A DNA stretch of 64,000 bases from positions 11,447,205 through 11,511,204 of the forward strand of contig NC_083345.1 of assembly GCF_019175385.1 (NCBI RefSeq), in the 5' to 3' direction. Below the pieces are notes generated by a model, which was given only the letters and a program-made list of their open reading frames with translations, was not told the DNA's origin and did not search any database. A program made the translations under genes and the position numbers. The stretch is from Lycium barbarum (Eukaryota > Streptophyta > Magnoliopsida > Solanales > Solanaceae). Positions 36,101 to 48,124 of this stretch are shown one piece after another (position 1 is the first letter of the stretch; each line of letters opens with the position of its first letter).

Positions 36101-37526
36101 AAATGAACCAAGCAAGGAATACATTGAGATTGGCACCTCATTTCTGCACCTCCACTATCTTCCCCTAGGATCCCTACAACTCCTACCACCACCCTTAATC
36201 TTATGTACTTTTTTTTTTTTTGTATAGTCGGTTTTTGTTTCACTGGTAATTATAGTAAGAATGCTGTTTTTGGTTTGGTAAAAAGACATGTCATTTACCT
36301 ATATTGAAATATTCACAGAGGTAATAGGTGTGGTCTGGAGAATATGTTAAACCTAGTTTAAATTCCATATTTGCTTATCATCAAGATTGTACTTTGGTTA
36401 GTAAAATATGTCCTTTGTATAGATGTATGCGTGTGCATACATAAATTTATATGGTAGTGGCTGATACAGTTTAAACATTGTAAGCCCCAAGTTAAAATTA
36501 TGTCTAAAATATGTAGGTATAATACTTAACTCAATAAGCCCGCTTTGCAAAGTCAAGAAAACTCTCGTGGAGGTCCGCAACATGCAAATCGACTTATACA
36601 TTGAGTCAATGGCATTCTAATGCTTTACTTATTCCAAATTATGTTTACTTAATACTATTATTTTTAACCGGTGTTGTTCTAAATATATTGTATTGTTTTA
36701 TAAAATACTATATTATTTTTACACCCAAATATCATTGTCGACGAAACAATATCAAATGACATCACTTAATTTTGAGTGTCTTTGCTACTAATTTTTTACA
36801 CATTTGCATAGTTTCGACCTGAATCATTGAGTTTTGTCGCACTCGCAAATTCTGATTGTATCCGTTGATGATACATACGTATATACATATATATGTGCGC
36901 ATGCGCATATAGGCGCAAGATTTGAAGTTTATAAAATTTTTACGATAATTTCAAATTAATATTAATTGAGTTCACATTCAAATCTTTATTAGTGAATAAA
37001 AATTATTGAGTTCAGGTGAACACATATATTACATCGGATCAAATTAATGACGGCAGAGGGGAAGAGGCAACAGCTGGAGTTTGATAGTAGTAAACACGAG
37101 AGTGAGAGCAGTTAGCTCCAAACCCAAGTCAGTGTTTGTGTTTGTTTGTACATATTTTAATTATTTATGGCTGAGTTGAGGACAGTGGACTTGATGTTAT
37201 CACTCCCCTCATTATTTATGGCTATTAATTCACAAAGCAGTTACGTTTTTATTGGCTTTTCTCAGGTTCCCAATTATTTCTTGCCATATCAAAATTTGGT
37301 TTCGTCATTTTATGTTGAAACCAAATCTTCAATTTAGCTAGTCTCATGTCATTGCTGAGCACAAAAAAAAAAAAAAAGGACAAAACTTGTAATTTTATTG
37401 TTTTATTTTCTCTTCATTTACTGTAATACTAACATTATTGGATGGAATATCTTAAAATTGAAGCAATGGATGGGAAAATATTAGGACTCAAGAACCCACG
37501 CCCTGTTCTAATTATAAATTTATAAT
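36101..37526. other. Intergenic, no feature seen
   Basis: AT-rich, no supported ORF or element. Probably includes distal promoter of the receptor kinase. Confidence 0.4.
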
Positions 37527-37536
37527 GTTCTGTTTG

Positions 37537-38271
37537 GAGTCCGGAGCCTAAAGGGTATAAAAATACACGGTCTTTACCAAAAGGGGATGACAAAAAATTA
37601 ATATACCAAAAGGGGTATATCGTGGATAATTTATTTTTTTTCCGTGTCAGACTTCATCAACGAAAAAAAAAAAAATATTGTATAACGTGGACCACGTTAT
37701 ACAAGTTATAAAAACATCTAAGGGAATTTTAACTAGTTGGTATTGTTTTATATGCTTTGCTTTCCATTGTCTTCTACTATTAGCTAAGTCCACATTGATT
37801 TCGGAAAAGTAGAGTCTAACTTGGCGCCATGTGATTTTAAGCCTTCTATAATGCAGGTAAACGGTGATAAATATTTTTGGACAAGTAATCATGTAGTGAG
37901 TACAGGATTTGCATCAAATTAGAATATTTAATTATAAAAAAATCTAAGGGAGGACTACACTGCAAGAGAGAAAATTATCAGAGGTGATGTTATTTGTTTG
38001 AAGTCAAACACTTAGATTTTTTTTGTATAACGTGGATTGATCCACGTTATACATCAGTCCACGTTATACAATTATAAATTGTATAACGTGGACTGATCCA
38101 CGTTATACAATAAATTTTTTATTTTTTTTTCGTTGATGAAGTCTGACACGGAAAAAAAAAATTGGGGTATATCGTGGGCTGATCCACGATATACCCCTTT
38201 TGGTATATTAATTTTTTGTCATCCCCTTTTGATAAAGATCGTGTATTTTTATACCTTTAGGCTCCGGACTC
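37537..38271. mobile_element. Mutator-like foldback MITE with 10-bp target duplication
   Basis: 735 bp with long inverted ends starting GAGTCCGGAGCCTAAAGG and ending CTTTAGGCTCCGGACTC, and pairing continuing over roughly 150 bp. Perfect 10-bp duplication GTTCTGTTTG (37527-37536 and 38272-38281), in the 8- to 11-bp range of Mutator-like elements. The interior holds repeated small hairpins built from GTATAACGTGGA and TCCACGTTATAC (about 37680-37702 and 38026-38109). Non-coding. Confidence 0.92.
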
Positions 38272-38636
38272 GTTCTGTTTGCATGTTAGTGATATGGTCA
38301 GCTTGCTTCTGGCCGTCCTCTGACGTACTACACATTCAATTGCCCTAACATGGTAAGAATTATTTCTCCCTAATATCAGAATATTGAATTGCTTTCACAA
38401 AATTTTTGGTGAGGGCTCTTCGCTTATCAAATTAAATGCATTTCCAAATAGTCTTTGCTATTAGTCGTATCAGTAATTTCGTAAAACTAACCATATGATT
38501 GGGAAAAAAAAAAAAGTCACGTGAAAATGCATAAAAGGTTAAAAAATATTTATTCATATCCAGTGTTGACACCAGACCATTTCACTAATCATAATTATGT
38601 AATTTAATCAAGTGATAATAGATATTGAGCCCGTTT

Positions 38637-38889
38637 GGATTGGCTTACAGCTTAAAGCTGTTTGCAGCTTATAAGCTGAAAAAAATAAGTTGGGGTAGTC
38701 CAACTTATTTTTTTTGGCTTATAAGCTGTTTTCAGCTTATAAGCTGCTTTAGATAAACTAAGTCAAATGGGTCCAATTATTTTTTTGAGCTTATTTTAAG
38801 CATAAAATGACTTTAAGCTGGCCAGTCAAACACTCAAAAAAGCTGAAAACAGCTTATAAGCCAACTTATAAGCCAATCCAAACGGGCTC
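38637..38889. mobile_element. Tourist-like MITE, copy 1
   Basis: 253 bp with inverted ends GAGCCCGTTTGGATTGGCTT and AAGCCAATCCAAACGGGCTC and a 3-bp duplication ATT. Inside are several AGCTTATAAGCTG palindromes. Same family as 40193-40434. Confidence 0.85.
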
Positions 38890-38892
38890 ATT

Positions 38893-40189
38893 AAGTGGCC
38901 ATGGTTAAGTAATTATTAGAAATCTGGGTGTAAAAACATATAATGATTCTATTGGTCGTAAATATCGATGAGAATAATTTTTTATCAATAAAACATGCGC
39001 ACATTAAATTAAACCTCTAGAATACATGGATGCATTATGAGCTACCACTCTTTCGATATGTTTGGTTAAATTATCTACCAAGACTTCGTTTTATTTTTCA
39101 TATTTTCCCAATCCTTTAGTTTAACGAGCTGAAAGCAAATCATATAACGTAACATGATAACCAAATAAGTCCGGTACATGTAATGTCATGCGTATAGGCG
39201 TGACATCTTTGGATAACATACATTATTCTCTCAAGTTATTATTACAACTAGTTAATTAAATAATAAAGTTTTTTACTAACCCAAACTCGTATTCGAGTTA
39301 TTTATTAAACCCCAACTTACACGTACAATCATGTATGCGTTGTAAGTTATGGGGGTAATTACTAGTCCTAACTCCTAAGTAATATTTTACCACAACTAAC
39401 GCTATAGGAGCATCTATCGATATTAGCAAAATATGACTTCAAGATCCAATGAAATTTGTGTTTTTATTAGGAAACAAATCTTGCCATAACTATTTCAAAT
39501 TATGTTTAATTAATATTTTAGCTGATGTAAGACCTTAAAGGGGAAGGGGAATCCCTCTTTGTTTATTTATTTTTTATGGATAAAAGTCTGCAGTGGCATC
39601 TCAATAAATTATTAAAGAGTGAAAACCTACATCATGGGAGTCACAAGGATGGAATACTTAATTATAAAGTCCATTTATTCTGTAACTTATATTGAATCTT
39701 TGACACAAAGTATTATAACGTTCTCATCTTTCTTTTTTGCTATCTTCCACTAATTAATTTCATTTGTATTTTGCTTTTATCTCTGGCTTAACAATGTGGA
39801 CTCTTGTTTATTTTAAGATTCTACAAATATTTCTTTTTTATATTATTTCTTATTAGAAAAGGACTATGAAAATGGACTTTCTTTCACATTTAAACTTATT
39901 AATCTTTTGGAAAAGTTAAAATTCTTTTTGGATAAACTAAAAAAAAAAAAAAGTGATATATAAATTGGGACATATGGAGTATAGTTTTACTACCATTATT
40001 TTTTTAAAAGTTGATTTATAGCAAAATGTGACGAGGTGATGAACGATGGAGGCTTTCCGTAATCATTTGGAAAAAGTAAAAAAAAAAAAAATATTACTTT
40101 CATTTTTGGCCAACTTGATTCGCTGTCCTCACGTAATCCCTATAGGAAATAGCATCTGTAGTCTATCTTATAGGACTGTATTTATTGTT
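38893..40189. other. Intergenic, no feature seen
   Basis: No ORF or element ends recognised. Confidence 0.4.
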
Positions 40190-40192
40190 TTA

Positions 40193-40434
40193 GAGTCTGT
40201 TTGGATGGGCTTATCCTTATAAGCAGTAAAAAAAAAGTTGGGATAATTTAACTTATTTTTTTTGCTTATAAGTTGTTTTCAGCTTATAAGCTGCTTTAGA
40301 TAAGCTAAGTCAAATGAACCCAATTATTTTTTTGAGCCTATTTTAAGCACAAAATGACTTTAAGCTGGCCAACCAAACACTTAAAAAGCTGAAAACAGCT
40401 TATAAGCAACTTATAAGCCAATCCAAACGGGCTC
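40193..40434. mobile_element. Tourist-like MITE, copy 2
   Basis: 242-bp relative of 38637-38889 in the same orientation, ends GAGTCTGTTTGGATGGGCTT and AAGCCAATCCAAACGGGCTC, duplication TTA (40190-40192, 40435-40437). Confidence 0.85.
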
Positions 40435-40477
40435 TTAGATACGCCTATGTTTGAGACAGCAGCATCACATGAATAAT

Positions 40478-40616
40478 TACAACAACATACCCAATAAAAT
40501 CCCATAATGTAGGACCTGGGGAGGGTAAAGTGTACGCAGACCATACCCCTATCTCCAAAGATAGTGAGACTGTTTCCGAAAGACTCTCGGCTCAAGAGAA
40601 AACACAGCGAGAAAGG
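40478..40616 (-). mobile_element. RTE/TS-type retroposon tail
   Basis: Reverse complement of the Solanaceae tail: starts with ACAACAACATACCCA, then GTAGGACCTGGGGAGGGTAA, GTGTACGCAGACCATACCCC and GACTCTCGGCTCAAGA. Same tail as 7140-7215 and 20690-20780. Too short to say SINE or LINE. Confidence 0.65.
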
Positions 40617-42247
40617 TTAGATAAGCACAAGCAGTTCAAAGCAAAATGCAAATGAAACTAAATAGAGCGAATAAGTCAAATTAGAGCAGTCTGAAAAAAG
40701 GGAGTAGTAGCTACCACAAATAAACAAGATAATCGAAGTACAAGAAACCACATATAGTAGCAAGAAACAAAGGACAATAGAAGCAAAATAATTAAGAAGC
40801 AAAATAATACTACAGTAGTACTCTTTAACCGTTCAATTTCTGAAATTCACTGATTTAACTAATTTAAATTTACATTATGCTAAATGGGACTCCGTTCTCA
40901 AAATTTGATTAAGGGCGAAGAAACCTCTATTATTTCACAACTCTTTGATGGTAGTAAGAATGTCAAATGATCGAGTCGGTTTGAATTTTAAGAGTAAAAG
41001 TGAGTTGGGTTAATACATGGGCAAGTTAATCAGCCGCCTAATGTTACTCGAGCTGAGATGATCTAGGTCAAGATGGGCTAAGCAATAGTATCCCAACTCG
41101 GCCCGTCCAACTCTTATCAAATTTGAATTTTCTTATTTATTTTCTTATAATTTGTCCAATTACCAAATAAAAAGATGCATTTATTATAACTACATTACTT
41201 ATAAACAAAAATATTATAATAAATTTTCTCATGAGTCAATTTGGCTATATATTTAGACTAAATTAATCCAACTTTTAAATGAGAGACCAAAATGAACTAA
41301 ATCAGTAATGACCGAATTAAATTTAAACATATTAAATAAATTATATTTTTATGATCTAATTTTACCATTTTTATGCGATATAAGCAAAACAAACAATATC
41401 GCTACTTTCCTCAAATTTAGCTATGAACACGTACAATCATTATCCAAAAAAGATGAAGAAATTTAGGTAAAGGACATGAGAATTTTCAAGATCGACCCAC
41501 ACGTACGTGTTGATTGTGATCATAGATGAAAGTCAAAATCAAATCTAGTGGGGCCAATCAGCCTCCTAAAAGAACATAAAAAGAAGAAAAAAAAAGTTTG
41601 AAATAATAAATAAATAGACATGAATAAAAACCAAAGTGCCCATTGAGTTCTTATCTCTAGTAAGATAAAATAAAATTAAAAAATAGCAAAAGAACAATTA
41701 TAAAATTGGAAGTAAGTGGGAATTGAGTAGGAATGATAGCTTTTGGCAAACAAAATTCCAGATTTTGAGGGCACTTCACGTGAGCTTAAGAATCTCACCA
41801 ATTTTATGCCCCCTAATTGCTTTAACATACCAAATCCCCTTTCAATTACTTATTTTTGAGATACTATTTTATTGGTTAGAATTGGACTATTCTATTAAAC
41901 TATAATATGAAATTCTTCTTCTTTTTTGTCTATCTATTTTCTATTAGAAAGTTTTCACTAAGTATTTGATTGTCTTTTTAAGTGCCTCTCGACGGTGTGG
42001 TATAATTGAACTTACACAGTTCTAAGAAAATATTAACGATTTTTAAATTTATGAACGTTAATATATGTTAATATTTTTGTAATTGTAAAGTTTTTGAAAC
42101 TTGATTTTGAAAATGCTATAATATTTGCATCTCGTATAAAATGAAAAGTATAAATAATTATATTCAAGTTTTTTTTTTTTTAACAGACTAAAAGAAGTAA
42201 TATATCACACAATAATTATTTTGATTGTATATTACTTATACCGCAAA
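40617..42247. other. Intergenic, no feature seen
   Basis: AT-rich, short ORFs only, no motif recognised. Confidence 0.4.
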
Positions 42248-42252
42248 TTATA

Positions 42253-42924
42253 TGTTGGTGATCTTGCAGTGAAATTACAATTACAATTGAAAAATCACAA
42301 TGAAGCAATAAAAAATTTTATGGCTGAGGCGCGGATATCTCGCTCTCTTTAAGGAGATTCAAGCCCACTGCAGCAAATTTACCGGTCCAGCAGTAATCTT
42401 TCTGACTTGTCCCCTCCAGGATACAACAGCCCGAACACGTCGTATAACTCAACGAACTCTGGACAAGATGTTGAGTCCAAAGCTCCACCAAAAGAACACC
42501 TTCCTTCAACTAATAAACTCTTTTATTTTTCACTTTCCTCACTTTTCCTCTCTACACCCACAAGTTAAGGATTGAACTTATTTTTCTCTTGAATGTTTGA
42601 AATGATGAATCATAATTCATCCTTTTATAATGGATGAAAATGTGAAAAACTTGTTCAACAAAAAATGTGAAAAACATTGTCACATTTTTTTACTACAAAG
42701 CAATGTGAAACTAAGACCAAATATGTTCATATGGTGGCTACCATGTTCATATGGTGGCTACCATGGTCTTCACATTTTTTTCCACAAAAAATGTGAAAGA
42801 TATGGTCAACTTTTGTGGCTACCCAAATGAAAATAAAATTACATGGCAAGGCACAAAACATGTGAGGAATTTGGACAAAAATATGAAAGATATTTGTAAT
42901 ATTAAAATGCTCAAAAACCTAACA
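42253..42924 (-). repeat. 3' LTR of the young copia element
   Basis: 672 bp, TGTTAGGTTT to ATCACCAACA in the minus sense. Differs from 47453-48124 at about 42312, 42781 and 42845. Confidence 0.93.
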
Positions 42925-43477
42925 ATCCCCCACTCATTTTAATATTAACATAAGAGAGTTTATCAGCTGAAGGTAGATTAATATGCTTAATGAAGGTGTG
43001 CTCTGCATTGAACCTCCACTTAGTAAAACAATAATCTTTACTCCAGAGCCGTAGTGGTCTCAGACTTGAACTATGACTGCTTTAGGGAAATAAAGAATTA
43101 CTGCTTACACATAATAATCAAGATGTTGACATGAGCTTTAATAGCCAGCACAATACGGCCTTGTGCTATCCCGGTTTTCATGAGTGCTTTTGAGAATGAG
43201 CCCAATTCTCATAGAAAGCGGCCTACTTCCACACTCACATAGGTGAAATCTGTCAAGAGTGCTTCTGCAACTTAACACCCCACTCATACGAGCTACAGAG
43301 TTTCATTAAGAGTTTATAAACTCAACCTCCACAAATTGTTACAGAATAATGCACTTACATCATAGGGAGGGAATAAAATAGTGCATTTTTCTCAACAAGT
43401 CATCATATGATTCGTTTTTCCCATTGAACCTGGTTATAGGATCTCTAGTCCCCAGGTTGGGTTTCCTCATATACGAC

Positions 43478-46400
43478 TCATGAATTTATGGGCTTCAATC
43501 CCATCCCCCTCGATGTGCTCCAGACCTTTTCTCTTGCCAAGGCCTTGGTTAGTGGATCTGCAAGATTATCACAAGATTTGACATAATCAACATTAATGGT
43601 ACCACTTGTCAAATATGATCTCACAGTACTGTGTTTTCTCCTTATAGATCTGGATTTACCGTTATAATAACGGTTTTGAACTCTACCAATTGCAGCGGTG
43701 CTATCACAATGAATTAAAATAGGAGGAATTGGTTTTTCAAAATAAGGAATTTGAAATAATAAATCTCTTAACCAATTCGCTTCTTCACTAGCTGAAGCTA
43801 AAGCAATTAGTTCAGCCTCCATGGTAGAGTTAGCAATAATAGTTTGCTTTTTTGATTTCCAACAAATAGCACCACCTGCCAACGTAAAGATATAACCAGT
43901 GGTAGAACAGGAATCACCAGATAAAGTGTTCCAATCTGCATCAGTAAAGCCTTCAAGTACAGCAGGATATTTTTTATAAAACAAGCCATAGATTTTTGTA
44001 CCAACTAAATATTTCATAACTCTCGTTATGGCATGCCAATGTTCACTACCTGGCTTGCTTGTAAACCTGCTAAGTACTCCAACTGCATACGCAATATCAG
44101 GCCTAGTGCAATCAGTCACATATCTCAAACTTCCAATTAAGCTAGCATATTCCTTTTGATTTATCACATCATTGTCACTTTGAACAGGAAACAAGTGAAC
44201 ACTTGAATCAAAAGGAGTTATAACATGCTTGCAATCAAGAAAGTTATATTTTTTCAATATTTTCTCAACATAATGTGACTGGTCAAGGAATATTCCTTCA
44301 CATGTTTTAGTAATTTTTATTCCAAGATTTTAAATTTGCCTCACCAAGATCTTTCATATCAAAATGGCTTCTAAGAATATTTTTCGTTTCATCAATAACA
44401 TTCATGTTAGAGCCAAAGATCAATAAATCATCAACATAGAGGCAAACAATAACATGTGAATTATTCCAAGACTTATGATAGATGCACTTATCACATTCGT
44501 TTGTTTTAAAACCATTTTCAATCATGCAGGAATCAAATTTCTCATGCCATTGCTTTGGTGCCTGTTTCAAGCCATATAGGGATTTAGTAAGTTTACACAC
44601 TTTGCTCTCTTGGCCTGCTTCAATAAAACCTTCGGGTTGTTCCATATAAATTTCCTCATTTAGGTCCCCATTTAAAAAAGCAGTTTTTACATCCATTTGG
44701 TGAATGTGCAAATCAAAAATTGCAGCAATAGCAATTAAAAGCCTTATGGATGTAATTCTAGTTACCGGAGAAAAAGTATCAAAAAATTCTAGGCCTTCTA
44801 GTTGTTTAAAGCCTTTAGCAACTAGTCTAGCCTTATATTTATCAACAGAGTCATCCGGTTTTAACTTTTTTCTAAGGACCCATTTACACCCAATTGTTTT
44901 ACAACCCGGTGGTAAATCAACTAACTTCCAAGTTTTATTGGAAATAAGTGACTCCATTTCATCATTTACAGCCTCTTTCCAAAAAATAGCATCATGTGAA
45001 GATAAAGCTTCTTGTAAATTGATAGGGTCATCTCCAACATTAAAAACATGAAAATCAGGACCAAAATATTTTTCTACTCTAGCTCTTTTGCTTCTTCTTA
45101 GCTCAAAATCATCACTTTCTTTATTTTTCAAAACAGAAGTAGAAGAGCTAGGTAGTGACAAAATATTTTCATTAGTCCTATGACCCCCACTATTTTTAGA
45201 ATCAAATGGAAATTTATTTTCGTGAAAAATAGCATCTCCTGATTCTACTATTATATTATCTTCAAAACTAAAAAATCTATAGGCTGTACTATTTGAAGCA
45301 TAACCAAGAAAAGCACAAGTAGTAACTTTTTTACCCAATTTACTTATTTTGGGATCCATTAGCCTTACATAAGCTAGACAACCCCAAACTCTTAGATATC
45401 CCAAATTTGGCTTGTGACCTCTCCATAACTCAAATGGTGTTAATTTAGTCTTTTTATGAGGCACACGATTCAACACATAACAAGCAGTTAAAATAGCTTC
45501 ACCCCAAAAATTTAAAGGTGCACTAGACTCAATAAGCATGGCATTTGTCAACTCAACCAAAGTTCTATTTTTTCTCTCCGCTACACCATTAGATGCAGGA
45601 GAGTAAGGTGGAGTAGTTTCATGAATTATTCCCAACGATCTAACAAAAGAATTAAACTCGTTAGACTCATATTCACGGCCTCTATCACTTCTAATACTTT
45701 TTATTTTTCTACCAAACTGATTTTCAACTTCATGGAGATAAATTTTAAAATTTTCAAAAGCATCACTTTTATTTTTCATCAAGAAAACATATGTATACTT
45801 AGAAAAGTCATCAATAAAAGTGATAAAATATCTATTTCCTCCACGAGTTAAAATTCCTCCAAGTTCACAAATATAAGTATGAATTAACTCTAATAATTCA
45901 GTTTTTCTTTCAACTTGGAAATGAGGCCTTTTTGTGATTTTGGCTTTACTACAAGCCTCACATTTTTCAAAATCCTTTTTAATCATTGGGATTAATCCTA
46001 AACTACTCATGATTCCCACATAACGATTATTAATATGACACAAACGAGCATGCCAAAAATTAGTGGAAGAAAGCATGTAAACAGAATTAGTAACTTTATT
46101 CATCTCAACATTCAACTTGAACATCCCATCACAAGCATACCCCTTTCCCACAAAAATACCTTTTTTCACTATTACATATTGATCAGACTCAATAATTTGT
46201 TTGAAGCCTGCTTTGTTAAGAAGAAAACTAGACATCAAATTTTTTCTCATGGAAGGAGTAAAAAGTACATCTTTTAGAGTTAACACCCTTCTTGAGGTAA
46301 AACTCAACTCGACATCTCCCTTTCCAAGCACTTGAGTAGTGTGAGAATCACCAAGCATGATGGTTTTGGGCTCCTCAAATGGAGTATACATTTTGAACCA

Positions 46401-47435
46401 ATCTTTGTCATAGCAGACATGACGGTTTGCACCAGAATCAGCCCACCATCCATCAACATTTTCAACCATATTTATGTCTGTTATCACCGCCACAAGTGGC
46501 TCTTCGGTAACGTTCGCCTGAGGTGTAGGACCACGTTTCCGAAACTTGCAAAATCGAGCAATATGCCCACTCTTGCCACAGACAAAGCATGGTCCTCTAT
46601 TTTGTGCTTGTTGATTTTGTGCTTGGTTGATACCACTATTATTATTCTTGGGAGGTCTACCGTTATTTTTCTTAAATATTTTCTTCTTAGGCTTCATAGA
46701 GGTATTTTTGTTAGCATTAGGAGCAGCATTATTTGAAGTAATTAAATTTACCTTATTTGTGACGGGTTGTAAGTTGCTCTCTTCCGTTTGCAAAAGTGCA
46801 TCTTGGCCCCTTGCTTCTTCCTCCATGCGGATTCGCATAATCAACGTCTCAAGAGAGGTTTCCTTTTGTTTGTGGCGCATATTTTTTTGAAATTCCTTCC
46901 ATGAAGCTGGAAGTTTATCTATTATGCCACAAACAATAAGGTTATCCCCAATTTTTATATCCTCGGACCTGAGCTCTCCAACGATCATTATAAAATCTTG
47001 GGCTTGGTCTGCCACTGATTTGTTGTCCACCATTTGGAAACGAAAAAATCTACTAGCAGCATATTTTTTCGCTCCAGCCTCCTCGGTATCATATTTACTC
47101 TGCAACGCTTTCCATATTTTCTTTGCAGTAGAGTAAGTTCTATCATAATAATCATAAAAATTATCTGATAGACAATTAAGTAAATAATACCGACACTTGT
47201 ATGAATCTTCATCGTACTGTTCAGTTTTTTCTTGAAGAGAAATAAGTTCTTCATCATTCATGGAAGTGTTGTCTATTTTATTTGGATTCTTCTCAGTTAA
47301 CACATAAGAAACATTGAGAAGACTTAAGTAGAAAAGTACTTTACCCTTCCATCTCTTAAAATGAGTACCGTTGAACCGAAATGGCTTGTTAAGATCTCCT
47401 ACTTTGACATCCGCCGATTTTTCAATTGTAGCCAT
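43478..47435 (-). pseudogene. Copia gag-pol polyprotein, one frameshift and an integrase active-site substitution
   Basis: Read from ATG 47435. Gag domain, CCHC knuckle ([15 protein letters not shown], coding about 46540-46590), protease [12 protein letters not shown]-pre-integrase finger (HARLCH...CEACSKAK), integrase core with SDRGREYES and GVAERKNRT, reverse transcriptase with [16 protein letters not shown] block and YVDDLLIFG, then RNase H (TDADWNTLSGD, MEAELIAL). The first integrase aspartate, normally in IHTD, is Tyr521 (codon TAT at 45875-45873), a one-base change from GAT, so this copy should not integrate by its own enzyme. A frameshift near 44330 separates 47435-44307 (1,042 codons) from 44257-43478. 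Otherwise all domains are intact. Confidence 0.93.
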
Positions 47436-47562
47436 TTGAATCTCCTTAAAATTGTTGGTGATCTTGCAGTGAAATTACAATTACAATTGAAAAATCACAA
47501 TGAAGCAATAAAAATTTTTATGGCTGAGGCGCGGATATCTCGCTCTCTTTAAGGAGATTCAA
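47416..47562 (-). promoter_or_regulatory. Two interleaved 15-bp inverted repeats at the 5' LTR/gag junction
   Basis: Plus-strand order: B1 GATTTTTCAATTGTA (47416-47430, gag codons 2-7), A1 TTGAATCTCCTTAAA (47436-47450, the leader between LTR and ATG), B2 TACAATTGAAAAATC (47482-47496, in the LTR), A2 TTTAAGGAGATTCAA (47548-47562, in the LTR). A1/A2 and B1/B2 are each perfect reverse complements, in the crossed order that would make a pseudoknot in the transcript. A1 lies 2 nt from the LTR edge, where a primer-binding site is expected. Confidence 0.8.
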
Positions 47563-48124
47563 GCCCACTGCAGCAAATTTACCGGTCCAGCAGTAATCTT
47601 TCTGACTTGTCCCCTCCAGGATACAACAGCCCGAACACGTCGTATAACTCAACGAACTCTGGACAAGATGTTGAGTCCAAAGCTCCACCAAAAGAACACC
47701 TTCCTTCAACTAATAAACTCTTTTATTTTTCACTTTCCTCACTTTTCCTCTCTACACCCACAAGTTAAGGATTGAACTTATTTTTCTCTTGAATGTTTGA
47801 AATGATGAATCATAATTCATCCTTTTATAATGGATGAAAATGTGAAAAACTTGTTCAACAAAAAATGTGAAAAACATTGTCACATTTTTTTACTACAAAG
47901 CAATGTGAAACTAAGACCAAATATGTTCATATGGTGGCTACCATGTTCATATGGTGGCTACCATGGTCTTCACATTTTTTCCCACAAAAAATGTGAAAGA
48001 TATGGTCAACTTTTGTGGCTACCCAAATGAAAATAAAATTACATGACAAGGCACAAAACATGTGAGGAATTTGGACAAAAATATGAAAGATATTTGTAAT
48101 ATTAAAATGCTCAAAAACCTAACA
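47453..48124 (-). repeat. 5' LTR of the young copia element
   Basis: 672 bp. Its U3 part contains a 20-bp unit TGTTCATATGGTGGCTACCA repeated twice in tandem (about 47924-47963) and several CACATTTTTT / AAAAAATGTG inverted pairs, resembling the tandem and palindromic activator boxes of other Solanaceae copia LTRs. Confidence 0.93.
47821..47831 (-). promoter_or_regulatory. LTR TATA box
   Basis: ATTATAAAAGG in the minus sense. Transcription is then expected to start some 30 nt downstream, near 47790, placing segment A2 about 230 nt into the transcript. Inference from spacing only. Confidence 0.55.

Larger units (their letters stand above)
42253..48124 (-). mobile_element. Young, nearly complete Ty1/copia retrotransposon lacking a usual tRNA primer site
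   Basis: 5,872 bp. LTRs 42253-42924 and 47453-48124 are both 672 bp and differ at only three positions that I can see. The target duplication TTATA is perfect (42248-42252, 48125-48129). On the minus strand a purine tract ATGAGTGGGGGAT precedes the 3' LTR. At the 5' LTR no TGGTATCAGAGC is present. The gag ATG (47435) is 17 nt after the LTR, and the intervening bases belong to an inverted repeat with the LTR (see findings). It encodes one gag-pol ORF with a single frameshift near 44330. Confidence 0.95.

Noticed and set aside
42318..42509. 63-codon ORF repeated at 47518-47709
   Set aside because: Both are the same LTR sequence; no known domain, so treated as LTR by-product.
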